A program made the translations under genes and the position numbers. The notes beneath the pieces are model-generated. The model saw nothing but the letters and a program-made list of their open reading frames with translations. It was not told the DNA's origin and ran no database searches. DNA of 64,000 nt from Progne subis subis (taxonomy: Eukaryota; Chordata; Aves; Passeriformes; Hirundinidae): contig JAKJHU010001684.1 in assembly GCA_022316685.1 (NCBI GenBank), forward strand, positions 1 through 64,000. Direction: 5' to 3'. Positions 23,810 to 36,900 of the stretch are shown one piece after another (the first letter of the stretch is position 1; every line of letters starts with the position of its first letter).

Positions 23810-24002
23810 CCGCGCTGAGGTGGCACTGGAAAGGCTCCCCGGGGAACGGTCGCTGTTCCAAACCTTCCAGAGCTCCAGGAATGTTTGGAAAGCGCTCTGG
23901 GGGGGCGCAGGGTGGGATTTGGGGATTGTTCTGTGCAGGCCCAGGGGCTGGATCAGGGATCAGTGATCCTGCTGGGTCCTTCCAGCTCGGGATATTCCAG
24001 GA
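23810..24002 (+). mobile_element. CR1 LINE 3'-end fragment
   Basis: TTGTTCTGTGCAGGCCCAGG, CTGGATCAGGGATCAGTGAT and GGGTCCTTCCAGCTCGGGAT match the sense-strand 3' terminus of bird CR1. No coding capacity. Confidence 0.65.
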
Positions 24003-24477
24003 CCTCTCCTTTTTGTCTCGGTGTCCTCAACGCCAGAACCTTAACTCCGGCATTTCCCCTCCTGAGGAGGAATGGGAATTTTGGGTACCTCAGCTCATCT
24101 CAGGGATGCTCCGGGTGGGATTTTGGCATCCTCCACCGAGCCGCGAGTCCCGCCGGCCCTCGGGGAGCCCCGCGATCAATGATTTCTCTGATTTTATCTC
24201 CCTGTCTCAGCTGCCTCCCCCTCCCCTCGCAGCCCGGCTTTGATCCCGGGAAGCAGCAATTGATCCTCCTTATCTTTATTGTGGGAGAGACCTTCCCGGC
24301 ACTGCCCGTAATTAAATTCCTCTTCATTTCCCTCCGCCAGCCTCTCTCCCCCCGCCCAGACGAGGATTTATTTTTAAACAGCGCAATGAAATGATCGGAG
24401 TGGCCACGAGTGGGGCACGGGCCGGGGCTCTGCTGAGGGGCTGGGGGCGAGCTGGGGGCTGCCAGGGTCACCCTGGG

Positions 24478-24862
24478 GTGGTGGCACTGGTCACAGTGAC
24501 ACGGGGATGGCCACAGTGGCACGAGAACTGGCTGTTGTGGCACTGTCACTTGTCTTCGTGGCACTGGCACGATTCATGGTGGCACTGCCACTGGTCACAG
24601 TGAGACAGGGGTGGCCCACAGTGGCCCTGGCACCTGCCGTGGTGGCACTGGCATTGGTTTCAGTGACACGGGGGCGGCCCACAGTGGCCCCGGCACCTGC
24701 CATGGTGGCACTGCCACTGGTCACAGTGACACGGCGATGGCCACAGTGGCCCTGGCACTGGCTGTGGTGGCACTGTCACTTGTCTTTGTGGCACTGCCAC
24801 TGGTCACAGTGACACGGGGATGGCCACAGTGGCCCTGGCACCTGCCAAGGTGGCTCTGCCCA
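24478..24862. repeat. Compound minisatellite of TGGCACTG / GTCACAGTGACACGG blocks
   Basis: Higher-order units alternate TGGTCACAGTGACACGGGGA, TGGCCACAGTGG and TGGCACTGCCACTGG. Internal GGTCACAGTGACAC is a near-perfect inverted repeat. Confidence 0.85.
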
Positions 24863-26080
24863 CGCCAGCTGAGCCGCCGTGCCCTGGGGCCGGCCACCAG
24901 CCGTGGCTCTGGGCACTTGGAGCTTTTCCGCTGGGAGATTTCCCCCGCGGAGCCGGTGACCCGCAGGGCAGGGAGGATTTCTCATGTGGAACAGCCGCAG
25001 TTCCCCCGGAGACAGCGCAGGAATGTGAGGCATGTTCTTCTCGGTCCCGGCGCTGCCGCTCACGGCCTAAGCCCGGCCACGCTGCCGGGGGAGGGGACAG
25101 CGGGGGACAGCCGTGTCCCCACCGAGGGCTGCCAACACCCCCTCCCCAACCCCTTCATCCTCCTCCTCCTCCTCCTCGGGAAAACGCCCCGGCGCTGTGC
25201 CCAGCCAGGGTCTCCTGTGCCCAGGGGAGCCCCTCTGGGCACGCAGGGACAGCCCGGGGGACAGCACGGGGACATTTTGGGGATCCCCCAGCAGAGCAGA
25301 GCAGAGCAGAGCAGAGCAGAGGGCAGCTCGGGCACGGTTTTATCTAACTGCAAAGCAGGAGCACAAGGCCGGGAGATAAATCAGCCGTGGCACGGGACAT
25401 GCGACAGCGCTGGCCTCACCCTGCAGGGCCCGAGCACCCCGGGGCGCCCTGGGGGTCGGCAAAGCAGCCCCAAAGAGGGGACACGGGGACACAGGGACAC
25501 AGGGACACCCTGCTGTGCCACCCCAGGTGTCCCCAGGCGCTCTGTCCCCGCCGGCTGCCCCAAGCTCCGCCCGTGCCGCACCGAGGGCTGCCCGGAGCCC
25601 GTCCCCACGAGGGTCCCCGTGCCCGGTGCCACCAGCCCGGCGTGTCCCTCGGGGACATCCCCGCTCCCTCCCGCTTATCCCGGGAGCGCAGCTGCGGCTC
25701 TTACATAAAACGCAATTAGCGGCGGGCAGGGAGGCCTGAATGGAATTAAGGAATTCCTGCCGGGCTGACGTCAAAGCTTCACCTCTCCGGCACAAAGGGA
25801 GCCCTTGTGAGCCCCCCCCCGACCCCGCCGAGCGCTCAGGGAGCCGCGGAAGCCGTGCGGGAATTGTGGCCGCTGCCACCTCCGCGGTGCCGGGATTTGC
25901 TGGCTCGCTGGGCCCGCGCTGGGAGCGGCCCGGTGCCGGTGGCCACCCCGCGCCGGGTGCTCGCCCAGCGGAGGGGCGGCCAGGGGGTCACTCCGCGCTG
26001 GCACCACCCTGCTGGCTGGAGGGGACAGCTGGACACGGGGACATGGAAAGGGCAGGGCCGTGAGGAGATCCCGAAATCCC
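24863..26080. other. Intergenic spacer, no gene seen
   Basis: GC-rich, with a CCTCCT run at about 25158 and five AGAGC units at 25292-25320. No gene recognised. Confidence 0.5.
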
Positions 26081-26082
26081 CG

Positions 26083-26160
26083 CTGGGATGGGATGGGATG
26101 GGATGGGATGGGATGGGATGGGATGGGATGGGATGGGATGGGATGGGATGGGATGGGATC
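26083..26160. repeat. ATGGG pentanucleotide microsatellite
   Basis: About 15 perfect tandem GGGAT/ATGGG units with essentially no interruption, suggesting a young and probably length-polymorphic tract. Confidence 0.97.
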
Positions 26161-26389
26161 AGCCTGGCTGGAGGAGCTGCCCCAGCGCCAGGGCCTCCTC
26201 CTGCTGCTGCCAGCGAGGTCACAGGGACTGGGCAGTGCCAGGCCACGATCTGAATGTCCCCAAGTGTCACCAAGCAGGGCTCACACGTGGGGGGGCTCCT
26301 GCCCCAAAACTTCCTCCGCTTCGCTGGTGTGACAGTGCGGGGAGTTTGAACTAAAGAGGCTCGGTGCGGGTGGGATGTGGGGGAGTTCT

Positions 26390-26562
26390 CCAAAGGCAGG
26401 CCTGGAATGGGTTTCCAGAGAAGCTGTGGCCGCCCCAGGGGAGCGTTGGAAGCCGGGCTGGAGCAGCCTGGGACAGCGGGAGGTGTCCCTGTCCCTGCCC
26501 GTGGCACGGGGCGGCACTGGACGGGATTTGAGGCCACTTCCAACCCAGACCGGCCTGTGACG
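26390..26562 (+). mobile_element. CR1 LINE 3'-end fragment
   Basis: GGTTTCCAGAGAAGCTGTGG, GGCTGGAGCAGCCTGGGACA, GGTGTCCCTG and GCCACTTCCAACCCAGACC follow the order of the bird CR1 3'UTR on the plus strand. Confidence 0.75.
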
Positions 26563-26754
26563 TCACCACTGCTGAGGCTGCGCTGCGGGCAGGAAGGGGT
26601 TAATGCGCTCATTTGGGTGTGTGACCCTCGCCCCAGCCACTCCGTGTCCCTGTCCCCCCCGTCCCTGTCCCTGTCCGGCCTTGGGGAAGACGCTCAGAGC
26701 GGCTCCGGGATCTGCGGCGGGGACCGGGGGCCCCCCTGCGGCCACAGCGCCGCA

Positions 26755-26885
26755 TCCCCTTCCCGGAGCATCGCCTTCTTCCCGCAGAATTCCCTTCCCG
26801 GAGCATCGCCTTCTTCCCGCAGAATTCCCTTCCCGGAGCATCGCCTTCTTCCCGCAGAATTCCCTTCCCGGAGCATCCCCTCCCC
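26755..26885. repeat. 35-bp tandem repeat, about 3.5 copies
   Basis: Near-identical units of 35 bp containing TTCCCGGAGCATCGCCTTCT and CCCGCAGAATTC (GGAGCA at 26765 and 26800). Low divergence implies recent expansion. Confidence 0.92.
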
Positions 26886-27004
26886 TCACAATTCCCCTCC
26901 CCGGATCGCTGTTCTGGCAGTTCCCTGCGCAGCCGGACGCTGAGGCGTTTCCCCATCTCCTCCCTCCCTGCCGTTCGCACCAGAGGAGGCCCTGAGCGTG
27001 CAGG

Positions 27005-27245
27005 TGTTTTATATATATTTATATATATGTGTGTGTGTGTGTAGAGATATATTACATAAATATATAGGTATGAAATAATTTAAGAACCGTCCGAGACAGC
27101 ATGCTGTGCTCTGGGCTGGGGCCTGGGCTCCCCCTGCCCCGCCGGCTTTGATTCACGAATGGAAAACGGGAGTCTGGAGTTAAATTAAAAACCGCACACA
27201 CACACACACGCGCGCGCACACACACACGCACACGCACACGACGCG
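27005..27245. repeat. TA / TG and CA / CG dinucleotide tracts in the probable TMCC2 3'UTR
   Basis: (TA)n followed by (TG)n at 27010-27043, and (CA)n with a CGCGCG core at 27195-27241. The TG and CA tracts face each other about 150 bp apart and could pair in the TMCC2 transcript. On the minus strand TATAAA within the TA tract is a possible variant polyadenylation signal. Confidence 0.75.
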
Positions 27246-27918
27246 GGGCAGAGGCCGGACACGTCCAGGCGTCCCTGAAGAGATCGACTAAAGCCAAAGA
27301 GTCGGGAAGTCAGGGGTGGAACGGGTGCAGGGGGTGCTGCTCGGGGCCCCGGCTGTGCCCAGCCCCCGTGGGGACACCGGGGACGCCGTGGGGACAGCCG
27401 GGCGGTGGCAGAGCCGGTGGGACGTGTGTGTCCTGCCCTGTTGGTCTCAGCCCCAGCTGCTTCGCTTTCGCTCCGTCCCAAGGCCGAAAAGGGAAAATGC
27501 TGCCCCAGTGAAGCCCTCTCATCTCATCTCCTCTCCTCTCCTCTCCTCTCCCTGCTGGGAGCCCTCCCAGAGCCACGTTTGGTCCAGCTCAATCCTTCCC
27601 ACCACCCGGAGACCCCTGGAGAAGATCTCCTTCCCGGGGAGCTTCAGGATAACCTTTAAAAAAAAAAAAACAACCACCACCCAAAATCCCTTAGGGAAAA
27701 AAACAAAAACCCAAACCCAGAAATCACCGGTGCTTTCCAAAACTCCTCCTCGCTCCCCATCCCACCCTTCCCACACATCCCAGAGGGCCGAGGGATCCCG
27801 GATCCGAGCGCCGGGCCGGGAAAGCAGCCGGACCGAGCGTGAGGAGAAGGCTCCGGACCCTCATCCCCCCACCCCGTGCCTCTCCTGGTCGGGAACGGCA
27901 AGGCGCGGCTCGGCAGGA

Positions 27919-30900
27919 TCAGCCGGGGAGCAGCACGTGCTCCAGGCAGTAGCTGATGGAGTCCCAGTGCTTCCAGAGGAAGAAGAGGAAGAGCACGAGC
28001 AGGGCGGTGCTGAGGATGCGCGCGCGGGTCTTCATGAGCGGCGTGATGAAGTTGGCGATGGTGGAGACGAAGACGAGCAGCACGGCCATCAGGGCCAGGA
28101 TGACGTTGATGAACTTGCCCAGCAGCGCCCGGGCGTTGGCGTTCTCCACGCCCTCCAGCTGCACCACCTGCTGCTGCTGCTGCTGCAGCTCCAGCTTGGT
28201 CACCCGCGTCAGGCACGACTCCACGGCCTCCTGCCGGGGGGACAGCGGTGGCAGCGGCTCCAGGGCTGTCCCCCGAGGGGTTCGGTGTCCCCTTGGGATT
28301 GTGTCCCTCCAGGATTCTGTGTCCCCCCAGGATTCTGTGTCCCCCCAGGATTCTGTGTCTCCCCAGGATTCTGTGTCCCCCCAGGGGTTTGTGTCCCCCC
28401 AGGATTCTGCATCTCCCCAGGATTCTGCACCCCTTCAGGATTCTGTGTCCCCCCAGGATTCTGCACCCCTTCAGGATTCTGTGTCCCCCCTGGATTCTGT
28501 GTCCCCCCTGGATTCTGTGCCTCCCCAGGGTTGTCGGGGTTTGCTGCTGGGGATTTCATCCTGTCTGGCTCAAAGGGGATGCGGGGATTGTGCCTGGGGC
28601 TGTGGTCACCCGGAGTGACAGCACAAGGGGGGATGGAAGGCAGGGACACTGGGATGTTGGGATGGGATCGCTCCCTGTGAGGGTGGGGAGGCCATGGGAT
28701 GGAATCCCCAGAGAATCCCTGGCTGCCCCATCCCCGGAAGCGTCCCAGGCCAGGGTGAAGCAGCCTGGGGTGGTGGAAGCTGTCTCCCTGCCCGTGGCCG
28801 GGGTGGTGCTGGGTGATTTTTAAAAGTCCCTGCCAACCCACGGCAGTCTGGGATTCCCCGGTTTTGGGGACGTGGTTTAGTCACCTGTCCCTTGCTGTGA
28901 CAGCAGCGCAGGGAGAACCTCACCTGGAGGGTGCTGGAGAAGGGATCCCAGTGCCCCACCCTCCTTCCCAGCCCCGGGCCTGTCCTGGGAGGGAGCAGAG
29001 CGGGGCTGAGCCCTCCCACAGCCCTACCTGGATGTCCCGCGCCCTCTCATAGGACTGGTAGGCCACCTTCTCCTCCATGCTGGCCAGCTCCTGCTTCAGG
29101 TTGGTCATCTCGTTCTGGTGCAGCTCCGTCAGGTCGTTCAGCTGCTCCTCCAGGCGCTCGTACCTGCGTGGGGCGGCCGGGCTGCCACGTCTCCCCGAGA
29201 CCCCCCGGCACCGGGGACACCACCCGGCCCTTCCCACCCTGCCCTGCCGCCGGGAAATCCTCTCCAGAGCCTCCGAGGCGGGCTCTGCAGCTCCCCGCGG
29301 CTCTTGGCCGGACGAGCCCAGGAGGGAGGTCCCCAGGGGANNNNNNNNNNNNNNNNNNNNNNNNNNNNNNNNNNNNNNNNNNNNNNNNNNNNNNNNNNNN
29401 NNNNNNNNNNNNNNNNNNNNNNNNNNNNNNNNNNNNNNNNGCACTAAACACTAGATGGAAACACCATCCTGCCCATCGGCCTGGCACGGGCTGCTTTCAA
29501 AACCCCCTGGGACAGGACCAAATCGCAGCGGCCCGGCTGAGCCCGGAGGTGCCCCTGGATCCCCGAATCCCACGGGAACAGAGCGATGCCAGGGCCTTTT
29601 TTAATCCCTCAGATCCCACTCTGGGAATTGCGTCCCTGCCTTCGATTGCCCGTGAGAGAAGCCTCGATTCCAGCAGCTCCAGGCCTGAGCAGCGCCCAAG
29701 GGCTGCCAGCACTGTCCGGTGCCACCAGCACCTCATCCCAAGGGACAACCTCATCCCAAGGGAATTTTGGGGCGCTCCCCACCCAGTCCTGCTCTGGCTC
29801 CCCACTCTGCTCTCGTGCTCCCTAACCCAGGTGCAGCCACAGAATCCCAGAATCGCCAAGGTCACAAAATCCCTCCTGGATCTCCGAGTCTGAGCCGTGC
29901 CCAATCCCCACCCGGAGCACGGAGCGCCACGTCCAGGTGACACCCGCAGGGACGGGGACTCCAAACCTCCCCGGACAGCCCCTTCCAGCCTCTAAATCCT
30001 TATTCACAGGAAGAAATTCCTGCGGATTCGAGGCACAGGTTGAGGTGACAACCCCTTGACGCACAGATTAAGGCGCTCACCCTGTCAGGAGCAGAGCCTG
30101 ACTTTGGTACCTGCAGCACATCAGGGAGCTGTGCAGAGCCACCAAAACCCCTCCAGATCACGCAGAACAACCCCCCTTCACCCTCCTCACGCCCCTCAGC
30201 CCCATCCCTACCTTATCCGCCAGCCCCTCGCCGTCCTCGGCCAGCAGATAGACCGCGCCGCCCTCGGCCAGCAGGACGGCCGTGTCCGTGGTGGACGACG
30301 ACCTGGGCCTGCCCTGGTGCTGGTGCAGGACGGCCGCCAGGCCGCCGTCCTGGGGGGCTCTGCGCCCGAGGTGGGGGCTGCTGCCCCTCTGGGGCTCCAG
30401 CGAGCCGCTCTTGGCGCGGCGGCCGGCGCCGTGCAGGCTGGCGCCGCGCTTGACCGAGGGCCGCGAGCGGATCTGCTGCAGCACGCGGTTGAAGGCGGTG
30501 GGCCGGGCGGGGAGGTCGTGCAGGGACACGGCGTAGGACACGCGGTGCATCTCCGGGGAGCGCTCCTTCTCGTCCGGGGACTCGTGGTCCGAGGCGCCGA
30601 GCGCCGGCGGCGCCGCGTCCTGAGAGCTCTGCTCCCGCTCCCGCTCCCGCGAGCGCCGGCGGCTGTGGAAGAGGTGCTTCAGGCCGTGGCCGAACATGGA
30701 GCCCTCGGAGAGCTGCTGGATTTTCTGCGGGGAAAAGGGAGGGAAAAGGGTGCTGGTCATCCACCTGGGGGTGGCGGCCACGCTCGCCCCGAGCCCCGAA
30801 GGAGAGCTCTGGAGAGATTCCCAAATAAAAGCTCTGGAGAGATTCCCAAATAAAAGCTCTGAAGAAATTCCCAAATCAAAACTCTGGAGAGATTCCCAAA

Positions 30901-33900
30901 TAAAAGCTCTGAAGAAATTCCCAAATCAAAACTCTGGAGAGATTCCCAAATAAAAGCTCTGGAGAGATTCCCAAATCAAAACTCTGGAGAAATTCCCAAA
31001 TCAAAACTCTGGAGAGATTCCCAAATTAAAACTCCAGAGAAATTCCCAAATTAAAGCTCCTGAGAAATTCCTCAACCAAAATTCTGGAGAAATTCCCAAA
31101 TCAAAGCTCTGAAGAGATTCCCAAATCAAAATTCCAGAGAGATTCACAAATCAAAACTCCAGAGAAATTCCCAAATCAAAGCTCTGAAGAGATTCCCAAA
31201 TCAAAGCTCTGAAGAAATTCCCAAATCAAAACTCGGGAGAGATCCCAGAGGGCTCTGGGGACCCTCTGGAGCAGCCCAGAGGGATCTGGGGAAGGGAACA
31301 AGTCCTGCTGTACTAGCACTTGGAAATTAGGAAATTTTAGTGGAAATACTAGAAATACTAGGTATTAGTATTTGGAAATATGAAGCTTTAGTGGAAATAT
31401 TAAGTATTAGTGGAACTATTGGAAATATTAAATATTAGTACTTCAAAATACGAATTTTTAGCTGAAATACTAGAAATACCAATATTAGTATTTGGAAATA
31501 CTAAGCAGTAGAGGAAATATTGGAAATACTAAATATTAGTACCCGGAAATACGAATTTTTAGCTGAAATACTAGAAATACCAATATTAGTATTTGGAAAT
31601 AGTAGTAGAAGAAACACTGGAAATACTAAATATTAGTACCTGGAAATAAGAAATTTTAGTGGAAATACTGGAAATACTAAGTATCTTGGAAATGCTAAAT
31701 ATTAATGGAAATATTGGAAATACTCGGTGTTACAGGCCTCAGCCATGGATCAGGCTCCAGCAAGGATCAGGGAATTTTTCCCTGTGGCATTTTCCAAGGA
31801 CCAGCCTGGCCTGGCTTCTGTGGCCCAGTGCCACCAAACCCAGCCCAAACTGGGCAGCCACTGGTTTCCAGCAGGGGATTCCCAGGTCTCCCTTTCCCAG
31901 GGGATGGATCCCACATTCCCAGGAAAACGCGGGGGAGGGAATCAGGGTGGAAATCATGAATATGGATGGCGGAACAGATCCTGCTCCCGATTACGGCCAG
32001 GGCAGCCAGGGCTCCCTGCAGCCACGGGAATCCAGGGCTCCACTGCAACGCCCAGATTTGCTGTCCCCAGGGCCACCTCACCTGTCCTGCACAGGGACTG
32101 TCCCCAGGGTCACCTCACCCCTGTCATCCTGCACAGGGATTGTCCCCAGGGTCACCTGTCCTGCACAGGGACTGTCCCCAGGGTCACCTCACCTGTCCTG
32201 CACAGGGACTGTCCCCAGGGTCACCTGTCCTGCACAGGGACTGTCCCCAGGGTCAGCTGTCCTGCACAGGGACTGTCCCCAGGGTCACCTCACCCCTGTC
32301 ATCCTGCACAGGGACTGTCCCCAAGGCCACCTCACCTGTCCTGCACAGGGACTGTCCCCAGGGTCACCTGTCCTGCACAGGGACTGTCCCCAGGGTCACC
32401 TCACCCCTGTCATCCTGCACGGGGACTGTCCCCAGGGTCACCTGTGCTGCACAGGGACTGTCCCCAGGGTCACCTCACCCCTGTCATCCTGCACAGGGAC
32501 TGTCCCCAGGGTGACCTCACCTGTCCTGCACAGGGACTGTCCCCAGGGTCACCTCACCTGTCCTGCACAGGGACTGTCCCCAGGGTCACCTGTCCTGCAC
32601 AGGGACTGTCCCCAGGGTCACCTCACCTGTCCTGCACAGGGACTGTCCCCAGGGTCACCTGTGCTGCACAGGGACTGTCCCCAGGGTCACCTCACCCCTG
32701 TCATCCTGCACAGGGACTGTCCCCAGGGCCACATCAGCTGTCCTGCACAGGGACTGTCCCCAGGGTCACCTCACCCCTGTCATCCTGCACAGGGACTGTC
32801 CCCAGGGCCACATCAGCTGTCCTGCACAGGGACTGTCCCCAGGGATGCTGTTCCCGTGACATTTATTCCTGTCCCCAAACCAGCGGGAACCAGGAGCTCC
32901 TCAGAGCCGCCCCAGAGACAAAAAGCCGGGATTTTGGACCAGCTGTGGTGTTCCAGACGTGAGCTGCAGGAGCTACAGATGCAGGAGGATCTCACGGCCC
33001 CGCAGAACGGGCGCCCTCCCCTAAAAATCCCGGACAAGGTCCAAAGCCATCGCTCCCACCACACCTGGAATATTGCCAAGGGATCAGCAGCGGGCTCCTG
33101 CGTCCCCACACTCTGCAGGCAGAGCCCTTCCTCCTCCCCTGAGCCCCTCACAACGCGGATCTCCGTCCTTTCGGGTTCTTCCCGGGAAATATATAACAAA
33201 CCTCCGGCACCGAACCGCTTCTTGAGGAAATAACGATTTAAATTTTATTCTATTTATAGAGTCTCTATGGAAACAGAGGCAGCACTCGAGAGGTAAGAAC
33301 TCCAAACCCCCAGATTCCTCCCATCCAGGGCACGGCCGGAGCTGCAGAAGGCCCAAGTGAAAAGAAACAACCAACTCCCTTCCCCGAGGGAGACGAAAAC
33401 AAACTAAAAGTGGAGCTGGCAGGAAAGGAGGGGAGATTTCAGGAGCCAGGAGCCCTCAGGGCTTCTTGGTCCAACAGCTCCAACCGAGGGAAATTCAGCT
33501 TCTCAAACAAACTCCCCTCAGGCCCCCTCCGAGTTTTCCTGAAAGAGGCTTTCACGGGATCTGCACGGGAAAAACGAGGGAAGCAAGGAGAGATCCCAGT
33601 TCTGCTTCTCCAGGCTGGAACCCACGGGAATTCCAGCTCCGGGTTTGTCTGCTTTAAGGAGCTGTGAGTGGGGCACAAGCGAGTCCTGCGCTGCTGTGGA
33701 AGCTCTGCTCTCCCTCGTTTTCCCAGGATATTCCAAAGCAGAGGCGTTTTCCTGGCACGGGACCGCTCGTGGCTCGGAGCAGAGGCTATTTTGGAACAGC
33801 CACTGCGCACTAACCGAGGCAATGGACACAGATTAATTTCTCGGCGTGGACAGCTGTAAAACACCCAGGTGAATCCAAAAATATCTTCATTTCTTTGGCC

Positions 33901-36900
33901 TTTTCCTCCAGCGCAGCCAGGCTCTCCTGCTTGGTGGTGGGGATTTGGTTTTTATGGACTTCAAAGCCCCTGCTCCGGGTCCCACTGAGCTGGAAAAATC
34001 CCATTTCAGCCCAAATCCAGGATACTTTGCAGGAAATATGGGACTGGGACTGGGTTTTGCTGTGGACTCCTTGGCAATGCCCCGTGCTCGGCCGTGCCCG
34101 GCTCTCCAGGGTGCATTTCCTGCTGAAACCTCCCAGCTCCTCTGGAAACGATTCCCCGACACCCAAACCCCTTCCTCGGCTTTCAGACGGACACACAAGG
34201 AGAGGATCTGGTTGCCACGACCTTGCAGCACGGCCCCAAGCCGCGAAACCCCGCTCGATTCTTGGGATTCTCCATTATGGATGCATCCCCGAGGCCGCCC
34301 AGAGGCTCCAGCCAAGGCTCTGCAGCTCTTCAGAGCATTTGCACAAACGGGGGAAATCTCATCCCTCCCCATCCCATATTTCAGGGCACAGAGGGAATTC
34401 TCATCCTTTCCCATTCCATATTTTAGGGCACAGTGGGATATCTCATCCCAACTTCAGGGCACAGAGGGAATTCTCATCCTTTCCCTTCCCATCCCATATT
34501 TTAGAGCACAGAGGGAATTCTCAACCTTTCCCATCCCATATTTCAGAGCACAGAGGGAATTCTCATCCCTTCCCATCCCATATTTCACGGCACAGAGGGA
34601 ACTCCCATCCTTTCCCATCCCATATTTTAGGGCACAGAGGGATATCTCATCCCATCCCATATTTCAGGGCACAGAGGGAACTCTCATCCCTTCCTATCCC
34701 ATATTTTAGAGCACAGAGGGACCTCTCATCCCTTCCCATCCCATATTTCAGGGATGTGGGGAAGGCCACAGCCCCCAGCCTGCAGCAGGATCCCGGCGGA
34801 TCCCGTCTGGGGTTTCCAGTCCCGCTGCTGCCTTTTCCAGCCGATTCTCCCTGGAAGGACCAAGAGGCTCCTGCCACAGCCGGCGCCCTCCAGCCCGGCC
34901 GGGGACAGGGTCAGAGCTGTCCCCGAGGGGGGACAACCGGCGCGGCTCGGCCCCTTCCCCGGCAGCACCCCGAGCTCCCGCTGCTCCCGCTGCCGCCAGC
35001 GCCAGGGAGAGCGTCTGGATGTTCCCAAACGGGAAATGAAGCGCTCCCCCACGGGCGCTGCTCCTCCGGGGACATGTGACAAACGTGAGTCACGGCGGGG
35101 AGGGCACCGCCAGCCCCGGAGCCACGGCACGGCCCCGGGAACGCGCCGGGGGTAACGGGAATGCGCCGGGAGTAACGGGAACGGTCCGGGAATAACAGGA
35201 TCAACAGCCCGGCTGCAGGAATGGTCCGGGAATAACGGGAATGGTCTGGGAGTAACGGGAATGGTCCAGGAATAATAATGGGAATGGTCCGGGAGTAACG
35301 GGATCAACAGCCCGGCTGCAGGAATGGTCCGGGAATAACGGGAATGGTCTGGGAGTAACGGGAATGGTCCAGGAATAATAACGGGAATGGTCCGGGAATA
35401 ACAGGAATGGTCTGGGAGTAATAACAGGAATGGTCCAGGAATAACGGGAACGGTCTGGGAGTAACAGGAATGGTCTGGGAATAACGGGAATGCTCCGGGA
35501 GCAACCAGAACAGTCCGGGAATAATGGGAATGGTCTGGGAATAATGGAAACAGTCTGGGAATAATGGGAAGGGTCCGGGAGTAATGGGAATGGTCTGGGA
35601 ATAACGGGAATGCTCTGGGAGTAACTGGAACGCTCTGGGAGCAACCGGAACAGTCCGGGAATAATGGGAATGGTCTGGGAATAATGGAAACAGTCTGGGA
35701 ATAATGGGAAGGGTCCAGGAGTAACGGGAATGGTCTGGGAATAACAGGAATGCTCTGGGAGTAACTGGAACACTCCGGGAATAACGGGAACGCTCCAGGA
35801 GTAACGGGATCAATGGCCCGGGGGTGGGAATGGTCTGGGAATAACGAGATGAACAGCCCAGGTGTGGGAATCCTCTTGGGAATAATGGAATTCACTGCCC
35901 AGGCGTGGGAAAACAGAGATCCCGGGAAAACAGAGATCCGGGGAAAACCCTTGGCTCAGGAGAAGTGGGAGTTTTGGATGCAGGGTTTTGGATGGGTCCC
36001 ATCGCTCCTGCAGAAATCCCTGCCACCAACGGATTCCCGAGCAGAGCTGCCACACACCAGCTTTGCTCCTTGCCAGAACTTATTTTTTCCTCTCTTTCTT
36101 CCCTAACGGAGCCCTGGCTGTCAGCAGAGGAGCCGGAGCCAGGGCTGGGGAAGGGAGAGCTGCCACAGATCTGCCGGAGTTCAGGGATGGAGGTGACAGC
36201 AGGCAGGCTGCAGTTTCCAGGGTGCCACCTCAAATCCTTCTCCAGCTGGCAGCAAAGAGTTTACTCTGATCCTTCCCATTAACAGGGACAGGAATCTCTG
36301 ATCCTTCCCTGTTAACAGGGACAGGAATCTCTGATCCATCCCATTAACAGGGACAGGAATCTCTGATCCTCCCCTGTCAACAGGGACAGGAATCTCTGAT
36401 CCTCCCCTGTCAACAGGGACAGGGATCTCTGATCCTTCCCTATCCATAGGAACAGGGATTTCTGATCCTCCCCTGTTAACAGGGACAGGGATCTCTGATC
36501 CTTCCCCATCAACAGGGACAGGGATCTGGATTTGGAGCAGGGACAGCAGGACCAGCTTGAACCCACCCCACCAGCAGCTCCAGAGGGGTTTTGGGGCAGG
36601 AAAACTGGGATTTATGAATGATGCACTGGTGGTGGCCGTGGCACGGTGCCCGGCGCGGGCAGAAGCCATCCCCAGCTCCGCCTGTGTTCTGCCCAGTTTG
36701 AGGATTTATTTTAATTAATTGCTGAGCTCCGAATGCATTAAAGGTGAGCACTGGCAGCAAACCTGCGGGAGGGCAGCACAGCCAGCTCGATAAAATCAAT
36801 GGGGATTCGTCTGGCCTCGGCTGCTGCCGCTGCTGGATGGGGCTGCGGGGCCGCTGGAGCTCCAGCTCCGGGCGGGATGTGCCAGCCCTGGAATGCCTGA

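Noticed and set aside
22423..23826. 467-residue minus-strand frame with VFPLWMLSVPSLD repeats
   Set aside because: It is the reverse translation of the 22-bp minisatellite. No start context or homologous domain.
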